From: Bacillus thuringiensis
GTDB taxonomy: Bacteria > Bacillota > Bacilli > Bacillales > Bacillaceae_G
DNA length: 64,000 nt
Reading direction: 5' to 3'
NCBI RefSeq assembly: GCF_014932895.1
Contig: NZ_JACYOF010000016.1
Location: 1-64,000 of the forward strand
Shown here: piece after piece, positions 17,682 to 27,288 of the stretch
How positions within the stretch are numbered: the stretch's first letter is position 1
Layout of the letters: each line of letters starts with the position of its first letter
Program-made: the position numbers and the translations under genes
The notes under the pieces: generated by a model
What the model saw: only the letters and a program-made list of their open reading frames with translations
The model's database searches: none
Told to the model about the DNA's origin: nothing

Positions 17682-19403
17682 ATGAAATTTTTAGTTTTAG
17701 CTATTCTCACTTTGTTTTTGATTCCATGGACAAGAAGCAGTAGTAGTAAGCTTCGAGCGGTGGATAAGAAAGGGGATGAGAAGGTTGTAAAGGGTAAGAA
17801 ATCATCTGCTTTAGTTATTCCTATTTTATTTTGGATTGGTATTGCAATCTATGAATATTTTTGGCTAATTGATGATCGAGCAGATTCAATTCTTACTCAT
17901 TATTCTGTTGCAGTAGCAATTTTAATTGGGCTTGTTTTATTTTCACAAGAGAAGATAGGAAAATTAGAAGGGACATTAAAAGGACTTTTAATGTTTGTCT
18001 TACTTGCAAGTTATGGTTATTTTGGCTATTTGCACGACATAGTAATCTCACAAAAGAAATATGATTCTGTCGTGAAGGTAGAGAAAGATATTTCAGAGCC
18101 ATTTACTGAAAAGGATCAGCCGTTTACAGTGCCGCCAAAGACAGCAGAGAATAAGATGAAAAAAGTATTTGGAGATATTCCGAAAGTAGCTTATTTTGAG
18201 CTAGGTGAACTAACGCCACAAATGGTAAACGGTGAGGCTTTATATGTAGCACCGATTGAAGTTTCAGGCTTTTTTAAAGCCCGAAAAGCTGGGACAATTC
18301 CAGGTTATGTAACGATGTCAGGTACGAATCCTGACGCAGAAGCGAAACTGCACCTCGGTTATAAGATGAAATATGTACCAAGCATGTTTTTGGGGAATAA
18401 TTTAGAGCGTGTCGTACGAAAAGCAGAACCAAATTTAATCTTTAAAGGGAAACCTAAATTTGAGGTTGATGATAAAGGGAAACCGTATTATACAATGACG
18501 TATGGTGAATTTATTTCAGGAAGATCTGGATTTGAGGTAGAGGGTGTTGTTGTTGTAGATGCACAAACAGGTGAAGTGAAAAGATACGATAAAGGAGAGG
18601 CACCTAAATTTGTTGATGGTGTATTAAATCATGAGACTGCATCTACGTTAAATACGTACTTCGGTAAATACATTCACGGGTTTTGGAATACGAAATTCTC
18701 GCAAACTGATATGAAGATTCCGACTGAGTGGGGAACGAAAGAAGGCGTTACACCAATCTTTGGTAAGGATGGAACGCTATATTACTTTACTGATTTCACT
18801 TCTCCGAAAGAAGGAGTAGATTCTGCGTTAGGTTACTCACTCATTGATGCGCGTACAGGTAAGTTGTATTACTATAACGGAAAAGAAGTAAAAGGAATTA
18901 TGGATGGTTCAGCTGCTTCGGAAGTAGTGGATAATTCCTTTAAGAGAGAGAAATGGCATGGGACGATGCCGGTTATTTATAACGTATACGGTAAACCTTC
19001 GTGGATTGTACCGGTTATTGATGACGGAGGGTTAGTACGTGCTCATACTGTTATATATGCTTCCAATGCAAAAGTGTTTGCAACAGGTTCGACGCAAAAA
19101 GAAGCACTTGAGAATTATAAAAATGCGCTAAGTGGAAGTGGAGATTCATTTAGACCGACTTCAAATGGGAAAGAGGCGCAAAAAGAAGGTACTGTACAAC
19201 GTGTATATAAAGAAAAATCAGGTGAAAATACAATTGTGTATGTACTGTTAGAAAATGAACCAAAAGTATTTATGATACCTGTGAAAAAATTCCCGTATGC
19301 TATGTTTACGGAAGTGGGAGATCCAATTCAAATTACATATTTAGATACAGGAGAGGCGATGTCTTCAGTATCTAAATTTACAAATAGCAATTTGAAAAAG
19401 TAA
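17682..19403 (+). CDS. Membrane protein with large extracytoplasmic domain, unknown function
   Basis: About 573 aa. The N-terminal part has roughly four hydrophobic helices (MKFLVLAILTLFLIPW, then three more by residue 120). A soluble region of about 440 residues follows. Two similar motifs, VVDAQTGEVKRYD and LIDARTGKLYYYNG, recall PepSY-like domains. I do not recognise a named gene. The start is uncertain: ATG 17682 is listed, while TTG 17673 or 17679 fit the AAAGGGGA site better in spacing, and ATG 17646 has no clear ribosome site. A terminator follows directly. Confidence 0.7.
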   Translation: MKFLVLAILTLFLIPWTRSSSSKLRAVDKKGDEKVVKGKKSSALVIPILFWIGIAIYEYFWLIDDRADSILTHYSVAVAILIGLVLFSQEKIGKLEGTLKGLLMFVLLASYGYFGYLHDIVISQKKYDSVVKVEKDISEPFTEKDQPFTVPPKTAENKMKKVFGDIPKVAYFELGELTPQMVNGEALYVAPIEVSGFFKARKAGTIPGYVTMSGTNPDAEAKLHLGYKMKYVPSMFLGNNLERVVRKAEPNLIFKGKPKFEVDDKGKPYYTMTYGEFISGRSGFEVEGVVVVDAQTGEVKRYDKGEAPKFVDGVLNHETASTLNTYFGKYIHGFWNTKFSQTDMKIPTEWGTKEGVTPIFGKDGTLYYFTDFTSPKEGVDSALGYSLIDARTGKLYYYNGKEVKGIMDGSAASEVVDNSFKREKWHGTMPVIYNVYGKPSWIVPVIDDGGLVRAHTVIYASNAKVFATGSTQKEALENYKNALSGSGDSFRPTSNGKEAQKEGTVQRVYKEKSGENTIVYVLLENEPKVFMIPVKKFPYAMFTEVGDPIQITYLDTGEAMSSVSKFTNSNLKK

Positions 19404-19432
19404 AGCGATAGAGATTCTATCGCTTTTTTTAC
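19402..19432 (+). terminator. Terminator
   Basis: The stem AAAGCGATAGA-GAT-TCTATCGCTTT plus a T run, overlapping the stop of the preceding gene. Confidence 0.85.
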
Positions 19433-19520
19433 ATTATTAAACAGGAAAATACGGGATACTTGACGTATATTTATGTTGTAACTATAATTGTTACGATTCG
19501 ACATTTATATGAAAGGGTGA

Positions 19521-20780
19521 ATGGAAAAAGTGAATGGAGTTAATCACGAAGTATATAAACCTGTAAAGACAAACAGGTTATGGATGATTCTTGTATTAGG
19601 GACACTTACGGCAATTGGGCCATTATCTATTGATATGTACTTGCCCTCTTTACCAAAGTTAACGGATGATTTACAAACGGGAGCATCTCTCGCGCAGCTG
19701 ACATTAACTGCATGTTTGCTTGGGCTTTCAGTAGGACAATTATTTGTTGGTTCAATTAGTGATATTTACGGAAGACGCAAACCTCTTATTATTGCTCTTA
19801 TTATTTATGTTGCTTCTTCATTACTTTGTGCTGTAGCACCGTCTATATGGACTTTAGTACTTTTACGTTTCTTACAAGGGGCTTCGGGCTCTGCTGGTAT
19901 CGTTATATCCCGTGCAATGGTAAGAGATATGTATTCAGGTTCTGAAATGACGAAGTTTTTCTCACTGCTTATGTTAGTAAATGGAGCAGCACCTATTTTA
20001 GCGCCAATTATTGGGGGACAATTATTACAGTTTACATCATGGCGCGGCGTTTTTATCGTTCTTGGAGCAATTAGTGTATTCATGTTAATATCAGCTACTT
20101 TCGTATTACGTGAAACATTACCTCCTGAAGAAAGAGAGACAGGTGGATTGTCAGGAACGTTGGCGACATACGGAAAGCTTCTGAAAGACCGCTTGTTTAT
20201 GGGATATGCATTGTCGCAAGGATTAGTAACGGCCGCAATGTTTGCTTATATTTCTGGTTCACCATTTGTGTTGCAAAATATATACGGGGCATCACCACAA
20301 GAGTTTAGTTTGTTCTTTGCGATTAATGGTATTGGTATTATTATTGCTAGCCAAATTACTGGCCGCTTAGCAGGGAAAGTTAATGAGAAAACTTTATTTG
20401 TTTTCGGTATTGTTATTGCAGCAGTTGGCGGTCTATCGTTACTACTTACAATCGTATTAGGAATAGGTCTAATTGGTGTTTTATGCTCGTTATTCCTTGT
20501 CGTATCAAGTGTTGGGGTTGTATCAACAACTGGCTTCTCGTTAGCGATGAGAAATCAAAAACAAGCAGCAGGAACAGCATCAGCTTTACTAGGTTTATTA
20601 CAGTTCATTTCAGGGGCACTTGTTGCACCGTTAGTAGGTATTGGTGGAAGTAATACAGCATTGCCTATGGGTGTTGTTATAGCTCTTTGTGAAATCGGTG
20701 CTGTGTTATGCTATTTATTCATGGCAAAGAGAAGTGAAAAGCAGTTTGAACTGCAACAAAACAAAAATTTAGAGGCTTAA
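19521..20780 (+). CDS. Bcr/CflA-type multidrug MFS transporter
   Basis: A 419-aa 12-helix major facilitator of the drug/proton antiporter DHA1 Bcr/CflA group. Diagnostic features are the N-terminal LSIDMYLPSLPKL, motif A as GSISDIYGRRKPL after helix 2, and motif C-like ILAPIIGGQLL in helix 5. Efflux of a bicyclomycin- or chloramphenicol-like drug is the family role. The actual substrate is not predictable. The ATG follows a GAAAGGGTG site. It is monogenic and ends at a bidirectional terminator. Confidence 0.9.
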   Translation: MEKVNGVNHEVYKPVKTNRLWMILVLGTLTAIGPLSIDMYLPSLPKLTDDLQTGASLAQLTLTACLLGLSVGQLFVGSISDIYGRRKPLIIALIIYVASSLLCAVAPSIWTLVLLRFLQGASGSAGIVISRAMVRDMYSGSEMTKFFSLLMLVNGAAPILAPIIGGQLLQFTSWRGVFIVLGAISVFMLISATFVLRETLPPEERETGGLSGTLATYGKLLKDRLFMGYALSQGLVTAAMFAYISGSPFVLQNIYGASPQEFSLFFAINGIGIIIASQITGRLAGKVNEKTLFVFGIVIAAVGGLSLLLTIVLGIGLIGVLCSLFLVVSSVGVVSTTGFSLAMRNQKQAAGTASALLGLLQFISGALVAPLVGIGGSNTALPMGVVIALCEIGAVLCYLFMAKRSEKQFELQQNKNLEA

Positions 20781-20826
20781 TAAAAAGAGCTGATTCAAAT
20801 CTTTCCTTTGAATCAGCTCTTTTTTT
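20781..20826. terminator. Bidirectional terminator
   Basis: A 17-bp stem (AAAAGAGCTGATTCAAA with its complement) between converging genes. Confidence 0.85.
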
Positions 20827-21259
20827 CATTTTTTTGAAATAACTCATACATATTATTCATGATTGCATCATATAAGATAGCGAGTTTATCCCACACCCAG
20901 CGATTACTATCGACTTCTTTCTCTCCGCAGTCAATAATATCAGTATGATCTGTAATTCTATATGCCTTCTCAACGATAATAGGAGCAATCTTCGGTATAC
21001 GTGGAATTTCTTTTAAAGCATCTGCAAAGTTTCCGATATATACATGACCGATAATTTCGATTGTTAATGATTTATCAGATATATTGAGTACAGTATGAAA
21101 TTGATTTGTATGTTGTGTTTTTAAATATTGGGCCAACTTAAATGGGGCGTGCTTCTTTTTTAATACGCGGCGAAGGCTTTCTGTATTTTCGATATGAAGT
21201 GACCTTTCGCGAATAAGGACGCGAATATCTTCTCCCATAAAAGACATTGTATTGTACAT
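20813..21259 (-). CDS. Hypothetical protein, 148 aa
   Basis: A soluble protein without signal peptide or membrane helix, rich in His and Ile. It starts MYNTMSFMGEDIRV and ends in a Lys/Asn/Glu-rich tail. A ribosome site AAGGAG lies 8 bp before the ATG. I do not recognise a family and no cofactor motif stands out. It lies alone between a transporter and a lipoprotein gene. Confidence 0.7.
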   Translation of the reverse strand: MYNTMSFMGEDIRVLIRERSLHIENTESLRRVLKKKHAPFKLAQYLKTQHTNQFHTVLNISDKSLTIEIIGHVYIGNFADALKEIPRIPKIAPIIVEKAYRITDHTDIIDCGEKEVDSNRWVWDKLAILYDAIMNNMYELFQKNEKKS

Positions 21260-21535
21260 AGATGATTCTCCTTAAAAACTTAACTACGCTTGCTATATGC
21301 ATATGTAAGTCTAGCATGGTTTGTTCTCTATGTGTGCTTACAGTTTTGTAAGGTGGCATAGTAAAGTGGTGCAAAAGTTACTTGAATAAAGTGACGATAC
21401 TGTGACAAAAATGTTGGTATATATAGTAAGAAATCATCTGAAGTGCAAAATTTAGGATGTTCTCGGTATAATAAAACAAGTGGAGATAAAAGAAACTATA
21501 ATTAGTAGTAACTGTAGATAAAAGGAGAAGAAGAG

Positions 21536-22039
21536 ATGAAGAAGGTTTTGGGTATTGCTGTAATGGGAGGTATGCTCCTTCTAGCAGGATGTAATGGGAA
21601 TAAAGAAGCGAAAGAACCAAAAGAAAAGGTAGAGCAATCTACTGAGCAGACAGAAGATATGAAAGTGTATCACGAGGTACATGAAAAGTATGATGTGAAG
21701 ATGAACAAAGAAATTAATAAAGCGTTACAGTTATTTGAAGTGGCAAAAGAAAAGGGCGGTAAGGAAATAACTACTGCTAAATATAAAGAAGACGTGCAAA
21801 AGGTGACAACGGGCATGTTAGAAGATATTGATCATATACGTAAAGAAATTCGTGTACCGAAGTCGAAAGAACAAGAACACGAATTATATATTGGCTTCTT
21901 AAATGAATCAGAACAAGCAATGAAAAAATTGCAGAAGTTAGCAGAAAAAGAAGACTCATCGTTGATTCGTGATATAGAAGTTAATTTTTCAACAGCATCG
22001 ACATACTATAAACGTTTTCAAACAGAAACGAAAAAATAA
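21536..22039 (+). CDS. Small lipoprotein, 167 aa
   Basis: A signal peptide of about 18 residues ends in the lipobox LLAGC. Cleavage is expected before the Cys, giving a lipid-anchored surface protein. The rest is highly charged and predicted helical, rich in Lys and Glu, with no recognised domain. A strong AAAGGAGAAGAAG ribosome site precedes the ATG. A terminator follows within a few bases. Function unknown. Confidence 0.82.
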   Translation: MKKVLGIAVMGGMLLLAGCNGNKEAKEPKEKVEQSTEQTEDMKVYHEVHEKYDVKMNKEINKALQLFEVAKEKGGKEITTAKYKEDVQKVTTGMLEDIDHIRKEIRVPKSKEQEHELYIGFLNESEQAMKKLQKLAEKEDSSLIRDIEVNFSTASTYYKRFQTETKK

Positions 22040-22066
22040 CCTTGCATGAGCAAGGTTATTTTTTCT
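22036..22066 (+). terminator. Terminator
   Basis: AATAACCTTGC-ATGA-GCAAGGTTATT followed by T-rich sequence. Confidence 0.85.
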
Positions 22067-22133
22067 TCTTATCATCTCTGTCTTTATCCTCGCATACTAA
22101 TACTTTCTACTCTTTGTGAAATTCTAAAATTGT

Positions 22134-22434
22134 TTGGTCGGTTCTCTTTTAGATCCAATCACTAAACTAGATTTATATGCAGGTGATGGCCCGAATAACT
22201 ATGCAAAATGGCATAATAAAGAATTTGACGCTTTAGTAAAAGAAGAAGTTGAACAAAATGAAGATAAACGCTTTGATTTATTGCACAAAGCAGAAGATAT
22301 CATGTTTACAGATTCACCGTTAATCCCAATTATACTTCCTTCGGATTCCTACTTACAAAAAGGATCAATATCGGGGTTTTAATATTATGCTGGGATTTAA
22401 TCCAGATTTAAGATATGCAAAAATAAAGAAGTAG
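22134..22434 (+). pseudogene. 3' remnant of an oligopeptide-binding protein gene
   Basis: This encodes only the last ~100 residues of an SBP_bac_5 (OppA-like) lipoprotein: LLDPITKLDLYAGDG, then the conserved NKEFDALVKE, then PLIPIILPSDSYLQKG. The frame is broken near 22378 by one extra T in a T run, after which NIMLGFNPDLRYAKIKK continues in a second frame to a stop. The 5' four-fifths of the gene is absent. It is likely a dead relic of the peptide-uptake gene family found at 23488 and 25516. Confidence 0.85.
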
Positions 22435-22457
22435 GCAACCGCCTACTTCTTTATTTT
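22420..22457. terminator. Bidirectional terminator
   Basis: AATAAAGAAGTAGGC-AACC-GCCTACTTCTTTATT, lying between the opp remnant and the convergent lipoprotein gene. Confidence 0.8.
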
Positions 22458-22921
22458 ATTTCTCTTTTATATTCTTTTTTCGTTCCATCAGAGAAGACAA
22501 CTTCCAAATCGAATTTTTGATAGTCTTTATCAAGTTTGAATACATTTACTACTTGATCAATTACTTCTTGATCTGGTGTGTTTTTATCAAATTTTAATTC
22601 TTGTAGAAGAGGGCTTAATTTTGTAATAGCCTCGTCGCCTGTGAACTTTACATCTGTTTTATGGTCTTCAATTTTTGCTTCCATTTTTTTATCCGCTGCT
22701 ACATTTTTATAATCAGCCTCGTAGTCTTTCTTCGTATCTTGATAGTCTGCCTTTAAATCAAATTCATTAAAGTTTAGTTTTAAATCTGCAGGAGCTTCAT
22801 TCTTTGCCTCTTCCGTCGTCTTCTTATTAGAAGTTGTATCTTGTTTTGCAGGGGCTTTACATCCTGTTAATGCAGGTACTAGCATAAGAGCTAATAAAGC
22901 TGATAGTAAAATTCTCATCAT
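22451..22921 (-). CDS. Small lipoprotein, 156 aa
   Basis: The N-terminus MMRILLSALLALMLVPALTGC is a lipoprotein signal peptide with lipobox ALTGC. The mature part is charged (repeated Asp/Lys) and ends with a segment like VVFSDGTKKEYKREIK. I do not recognise the family; it may be a YusW-type lipoprotein, which is a guess from general appearance. The start is chosen at 22921 because GGAGGA lies directly upstream. A longer frame from 22972 has no ribosome site. Confidence 0.75.
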   Translation of the reverse strand: MMRILLSALLALMLVPALTGCKAPAKQDTTSNKKTTEEAKNEAPADLKLNFNEFDLKADYQDTKKDYEADYKNVAADKKMEAKIEDHKTDVKFTGDEAITKLSPLLQELKFDKNTPDQEVIDQVVNVFKLDKDYQKFDLEVVFSDGTKKEYKREIK

Positions 22922-23091
22922 AAATTCCTCCTTAATGTAACTTCGTTCTATACAAGTTTTTCCCAATTTCATGTAATTATGTATGTGTTAAAAATAAAAT
23001 ATTTTCTTAGACCTTCAAGGGTTAATCCGCAATTTAAATCAAAAATAATTTGTATGTATATGGTAAATTTAATTTGTGAGGAGGTACTGAA

Positions 23092-23441
23092 ATGCATGAA
23101 GAATATAAAGGGATGATTAAAAAAGCAATTTGATGTGTATAACGGTCTTTGGAAGTGCAGGTATGATTTTTAATATTATCTCACTCTCATTACAACTTGT
23201 GAGTTTGGGAGTCATGGTACCACACGAGATGCTTTCTAAAACATATCAAACAATCGGCGAATTATTTCCCGCAACATATGCAACGAATGGTTATTATACA
23301 ATAATATTTGGCGGAACTGGTTTGGAGAATAATATTATTTCATTATTACTTATTATACTAGTTACACAATTAGTAGCAGGAATCACTGTAGTTATAAAAG
23401 GAATGGTAAAGGGAAGAAATTCTGTAGTTAAAGAAGTATAA
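23092..23441 (+). pseudogene. Remnant of a YhgE/Pip-type membrane protein gene
   Basis: A good ribosome site (GAGGAGG) and an ATG at 23092 begin a 13-codon peptide that stops at once. A second frame then carries a piece resembling the C-terminal transmembrane region of YhgE/Pip (ABC-2 related) proteins: SLQLVSLGVMVPHEMLSKTY and TIGELFPATYATNGYY, then a final hydrophobic helix. The likely event is a large internal deletion that fused the first codons to the last ~100 codons out of frame. Confidence 0.75.
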
Positions 23442-23445
23442 AATA

Positions 23446-23477
23446 AAAAAGGTATCCTTCGTGGAATACCTTTTTTA
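23446..23477. terminator. Terminator
   Basis: AAAAAAGGTATTCC-type stem (AAAAGGTATCC/GGAATACCTTTT) with T-rich flank between the yhgE remnant and the convergent peptide-binding gene. Confidence 0.75.
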
Positions 23478-23487
23478 CTAGCGTTTA

Positions 23488-25131
23488 TTATTTTGCAACT
23501 TCTGTCCACTTGTAGTTAAATTCACCACCGAAATCAGTTGTTACAAGCCCCTTAATAAATCCGCGTTTTAGGTAAGAGCGACCTTGTTGGTATAAAGGAG
23601 CGACAGCACCATCTTGTAATAGGATTTTTTCAGCTTGCTTCATTGCTTCCCAGCGTTCTTTTTCATCACCGGCTAAATCTGTTTTCACTTTATGAATTAG
23701 TTCGTCATACTCTTTGTTAGAGTATTTATCGAAGTTATAGGCACTATCTGTTGTAAATAAATCTAAGAATGTAATAGGATCTGCGAAGTCAGGACCCCAG
23801 CCGTCAATTCCGATTTCATAGTCACCACTTAATAGTAATTTCAACTGTTGTTTACGTGGTTGTGGTTTTAAATTCACTGTTAATCCATCTAGATTTTTCT
23901 CTAGTTCACCTTTTAAATATTCACCAGTCTTTTTAGCCAAAGCATTATCGCTTGTTAATAGCTCAATTGTTATTTTGTCAGTACCAAGTTCTTGTTTCGC
24001 TTTTTTCCAGTTTTCTTTCGCTAATTTCACATCATCTTTGACTAGGTTTCCATTTTCCTTACGGAAGTCGTTGTTGCCTTCTGGACTTTTTGCGAATTTC
24101 GCAGGAACCATTCCTTCAGCTGGAACAGCACCGTTATTTAAAATTGTTTCTACGTACGCTTTTTTATTCATTGCTCCGTTAATAGCAAGGCGTGCATGTT
24201 GATTTTTTAATACTGCATTTTTTTGATTTAGTCGTAAGAATTGAATACCGACTTCAGCACGTTCCTTGAAGTTTGGATCGCTCTTATATTTATCAACAAA
24301 TTCCGCAGTTAACGCAACACGATCAATTTGTCCTGAGTCATATAAGTTAACTTCTGTAGACTTATCTTTCACGACATTGAAGTTGATTTCTTCTAATTTT
24401 ACAGTTTTAGCATCCCAATAGTTAGGGTTCTTCTTCAATTGGAAGCTTTGTTCGTGTTTCCAGTTATCTAATGTGAAAGCCCCATTGTAAATTAAATGAT
24501 TTGTTTCTAAACCGTATTTCTCACCTTGAGATTTTAAGTACTCTTCATTAATTGGTAAGAATGTTGCAAATGTTGTTAAGCTTAAGAAGTAGGGAACAGG
24601 ACGGTCTAGTTGTACTTCTAAAGTTTTGTCATCAGGAGCTTTGACGCCTAATTGATCAATTGGTAATTGTTTTTGATTTATTTGTTTCGCATTCTTTATA
24701 TCGAAGAATAAGAATGCATATTCGGCAGCTGTTTCAGGATTTACGGTACGTTGCCAAGCGAAGACAAAGTCTTTTGCTGTAACAGGAGTACCGTTTGACC
24801 ATTTTGAATCACGAAGATGGAATGTATATTTTGTTTTATCGGGACTAATGTCAACTGATTCAGCGACCCCAGGAATAGGCTTATTATCTTCTCCAATTGC
24901 ATATAAACCTTCAAAAACATTTCGCATTACGTTCATGGATTCCCCATCCGTTGCTTTTGCAACATCCATTGTTGGAATTTCTGAAGCGTATGATAAGTTA
25001 ATTGCCTGTTTATCAGGTGTTTTATCGGTTGCTTTCGCTCCGCTTGCATTATCTTTATTTCCCCCACAAGCAGTCAGTAGTAGACTTGTCCCTAAAACAG
25101 ATGCAACAACAGGTACAACTTTTTTCCTCAT
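23488..25131 (-). CDS. Peptide ABC transporter substrate-binding lipoprotein (OppA family)
   Basis: A 547-aa SBP_bac_5 lipoprotein with lipobox LLTAC near residue 22. Typical features are YTFHLRDSKWSNGTPVTAKD (about residues 93-112), YNGAFTLDNWKHEQS and the C-terminal GWGPDFADPITFLDLF. It binds oligopeptides outside the membrane and needs a separate permease and ATPase set. No permease is adjacent, so it may share the complete opp system at 54034-59710 or one outside the window. It is a close paralogue of the next gene. A 26-bp perfect palindrome lies about 110 bp upstream. Confidence 0.93.
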   Translation of the reverse strand: MRKKVVPVVASVLGTSLLLTACGGNKDNASGAKATDKTPDKQAINLSYASEIPTMDVAKATDGESMNVMRNVFEGLYAIGEDNKPIPGVAESVDISPDKTKYTFHLRDSKWSNGTPVTAKDFVFAWQRTVNPETAAEYAFLFFDIKNAKQINQKQLPIDQLGVKAPDDKTLEVQLDRPVPYFLSLTTFATFLPINEEYLKSQGEKYGLETNHLIYNGAFTLDNWKHEQSFQLKKNPNYWDAKTVKLEEINFNVVKDKSTEVNLYDSGQIDRVALTAEFVDKYKSDPNFKERAEVGIQFLRLNQKNAVLKNQHARLAINGAMNKKAYVETILNNGAVPAEGMVPAKFAKSPEGNNDFRKENGNLVKDDVKLAKENWKKAKQELGTDKITIELLTSDNALAKKTGEYLKGELEKNLDGLTVNLKPQPRKQQLKLLLSGDYEIGIDGWGPDFADPITFLDLFTTDSAYNFDKYSNKEYDELIHKVKTDLAGDEKERWEAMKQAEKILLQDGAVAPLYQQGRSYLKRGFIKGLVTTDFGGEFNYKWTEVAK

Positions 25132-25515
25132 TGTTCTTTCCTCCCTAAATGTGTTGTTCGTAATGTCATAATGTCCATGTCTGGAAGTAGCTATAGAAGG
25201 AGAGAAAACCTATTATGAATATGTGTATATAGGTAATTAGGTGTTCTATATGTATATACATATAGAACTATAATCTATCGTTATATGTTCCAACTTAGTG
25301 GACATTATATTCTGATGGTGAAATATTTCGCTTATTTGATTATTTAGAATGTTAACGCTGAAAATAACTATATGTCAATAATAAACATGGAGTGTTAATT
25401 TATTGAAATAATATATCAAAAAAGTAGATTCCCTCATATTAAGGAATCTACTTTTAATATATTTTGCTAAAAAAACAATAGGTGTGGGTGGAAACACAAT
25501 GATTAAAATTGTATT
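25132..25515. other. Regulatory gap between two oppA-like genes
   Basis: No gene is seen. It contains a 26-bp perfect palindrome at 25242-25267 (arms GTTCTATATGTAT/ATACATATAGAAC) in the upstream region of the 23488-25131 gene. A terminator for the minus-strand gene above it lies at 25421-25457 (AAAGTAGATTCC/GGAATCTACTTT). Confidence 0.6.
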
Positions 25516-27156
25516 TTATTTTTCAATTTTTGCCCACTTGAAGTTTAATTGACCTGCAAAGTCCACTTGCACAATGCCTTTCACATAAGAACGCTCTAAA
25601 TAAGATTCTCCTTTTTGGTAAAGAGGAGTGATAACAGAGTCTTTAAATAATATTTTCTCTGATGTTAGTAAAGCTTCAAAGCGCGCTTTGTCATCACCAG
25701 CTAAAGTCGTTTTCACCTTTTCAATTGTTTCATCGAACTCCTTATTAGAGTAATGATCTAAGTTGTAAGGGTTATTCGTTGTAAACAATTCAAGGAATGT
25801 AATTGGATCAGCAAAGTCAGGGCTCCAACCATCAATTCCAATTTCGTAGTCACCTTTTAATAAGAGTGAAACTTGTTGTTTACGTGGTTGTGGTTTTATA
25901 TTTACTGTTAAGCCATCTAAATTCTTTTCTAGTTGTCCTTTTAAGAACTCACCAGTTTTCTTCTCAAGGTCACCATCACTTGTTAATAATTCTAATGTGA
26001 TCTTTTCAGAACCAAGTTCTTTTTTTGCTTTTTTCCATAATTCTTGTGCAGATTTTGTATCAACCTTTGTTAAATCGCCATTTGCAGTACGGAAATCTTT
26101 TCCGTCAGGCCCTTTTGCAAAGTTTTTTGGGACGAGACCAAAGGTTGGTGTAGAGCCGTCATTTAATAACGTATTTACAAAAGATTTTCGATCAATTGTT
26201 CGATCAATAGCTTGGCGTGCAGAAACGTTTTGGAGTACTTTATTTTGTTGATTCATACGTAAAAATTGTACCCCTACGTTCGGACGTTCTTTAAAGTTAG
26301 CATCCTTTTTATATTTATCAACGAAGTCAGATGTTAGTTTTATACGGTCTAATTGTTTTGACTCGAATAAATTTACTTCTGTTGATTTTTCTTTTACGAC
26401 GTTAAAATTGATTTCTTCCAGTTTGACATTATCTTTATCCCAATAGATAGGGTTTTTCTTGAATTTAAAGCTTTGTTCGTGCTTCCAATCGCTTAGTGTA
26501 AAAGCGCCGTTGTATAAAATTGTATTATCTTCTAAAGCGTATTTATCACCTTGTGCTTTAAAGAATTCTTCGTTAATTGGCAGAAATGTTGGGAACGCTG
26601 TTAAACTAATAAAGTACGGAACAGGACGCTCTAATTCTACCTCAAACGTATGGTCATCGACTGCTTTTACACCAAGTTGATCGGCTGGAAGTTCTTTGTT
26701 GTTAATTTTTGTTGCGTTTTTAATATCAAAGAATAGAAATGCATATTCAGAGGCTGTTGCTGGATCGACAGCTCTTTGCCAAGCAAAGACAAAATCTTTC
26801 GCTGTAACAGGAGTACCGTTTGACCATTTTGAATCTCGTAAATGGAATGTGTATTTCGTTTTATCACCACTTACTTCATGAGATTTTGCAACGCCAGGAA
26901 CAGGTTTGTTACCTTCACCAAGATTATACAAGCCTTCAAATACGTTTCTCATTACTTGACCAGAATCAGTATCTGTCGCACGAGCTGTATCCATTGTTCG
27001 TATTTCAGTAGGTGAAGATAAGTTTAAAACCTGTTTACTAGGTGCCTCGTCTTTTGCATTTGCTCCGCTAGCTTCGTTTTTATAACTACTGCAACCAGTT
27101 AATAAAATACTTACTCCTATAACTGATGCAATACCGGGTACAAACTTCTTTTTCAT
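25516..27156 (-). CDS. Peptide ABC transporter substrate-binding lipoprotein, S-box controlled
   Basis: A 546-aa OppA-family lipoprotein with lipobox LLTGC, colinear and very similar to the neighbour at 23488 (shared YTFHLRDSKWSNGTPVTAKD and GIDGW-SPDFADPITFLELF). The leader carries a SAM riboswitch with its terminator, so expression should rise when SAM or methionine is low. This suggests uptake of methionine-containing peptides or a related substrate. The ATG follows AGGAGG. No permease or ATPase gene is adjacent. Confidence 0.93.
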   Translation of the reverse strand: MKKKFVPGIASVIGVSILLTGCSSYKNEASGANAKDEAPSKQVLNLSSPTEIRTMDTARATDTDSGQVMRNVFEGLYNLGEGNKPVPGVAKSHEVSGDKTKYTFHLRDSKWSNGTPVTAKDFVFAWQRAVDPATASEYAFLFFDIKNATKINNKELPADQLGVKAVDDHTFEVELERPVPYFISLTAFPTFLPINEEFFKAQGDKYALEDNTILYNGAFTLSDWKHEQSFKFKKNPIYWDKDNVKLEEINFNVVKEKSTEVNLFESKQLDRIKLTSDFVDKYKKDANFKERPNVGVQFLRMNQQNKVLQNVSARQAIDRTIDRKSFVNTLLNDGSTPTFGLVPKNFAKGPDGKDFRTANGDLTKVDTKSAQELWKKAKKELGSEKITLELLTSDGDLEKKTGEFLKGQLEKNLDGLTVNIKPQPRKQQVSLLLKGDYEIGIDGWSPDFADPITFLELFTTNNPYNLDHYSNKEFDETIEKVKTTLAGDDKARFEALLTSEKILFKDSVITPLYQKGESYLERSYVKGIVQVDFAGQLNFKWAKIEK

Positions 27157-27214
27157 TTGATTTTCCTCCTAAATAATTAATAAGATTGGATGATGATGAG
27201 GGAAATGAAAAATA

Positions 27215-27253
27215 AAAAATCCCTCTTTTCGTATTGAGAAAGAGGGATTTTTA
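27215..27253 (-). terminator. Expression-platform terminator of the SAM riboswitch
   Basis: AAAAATCCCTCTTT and its complement form a strong hairpin with a T run on the minus strand. It sits between the aptamer and the coding start of the 25516-27156 gene. Its strand could be disrupted by an alternative pairing when no ligand is bound. Confidence 0.85.
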
Positions 27254-27288
27254 CGTACAAGTTATGCACCCGTATATAAACGAAGTCC

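Noticed and set aside
25251-25264. PlcR box candidate TATGTATATACATA
   Set aside because: The known PlcR box needs TATG-N-A-N4-T-N-CATA (16 bp). This core is 14 bp.
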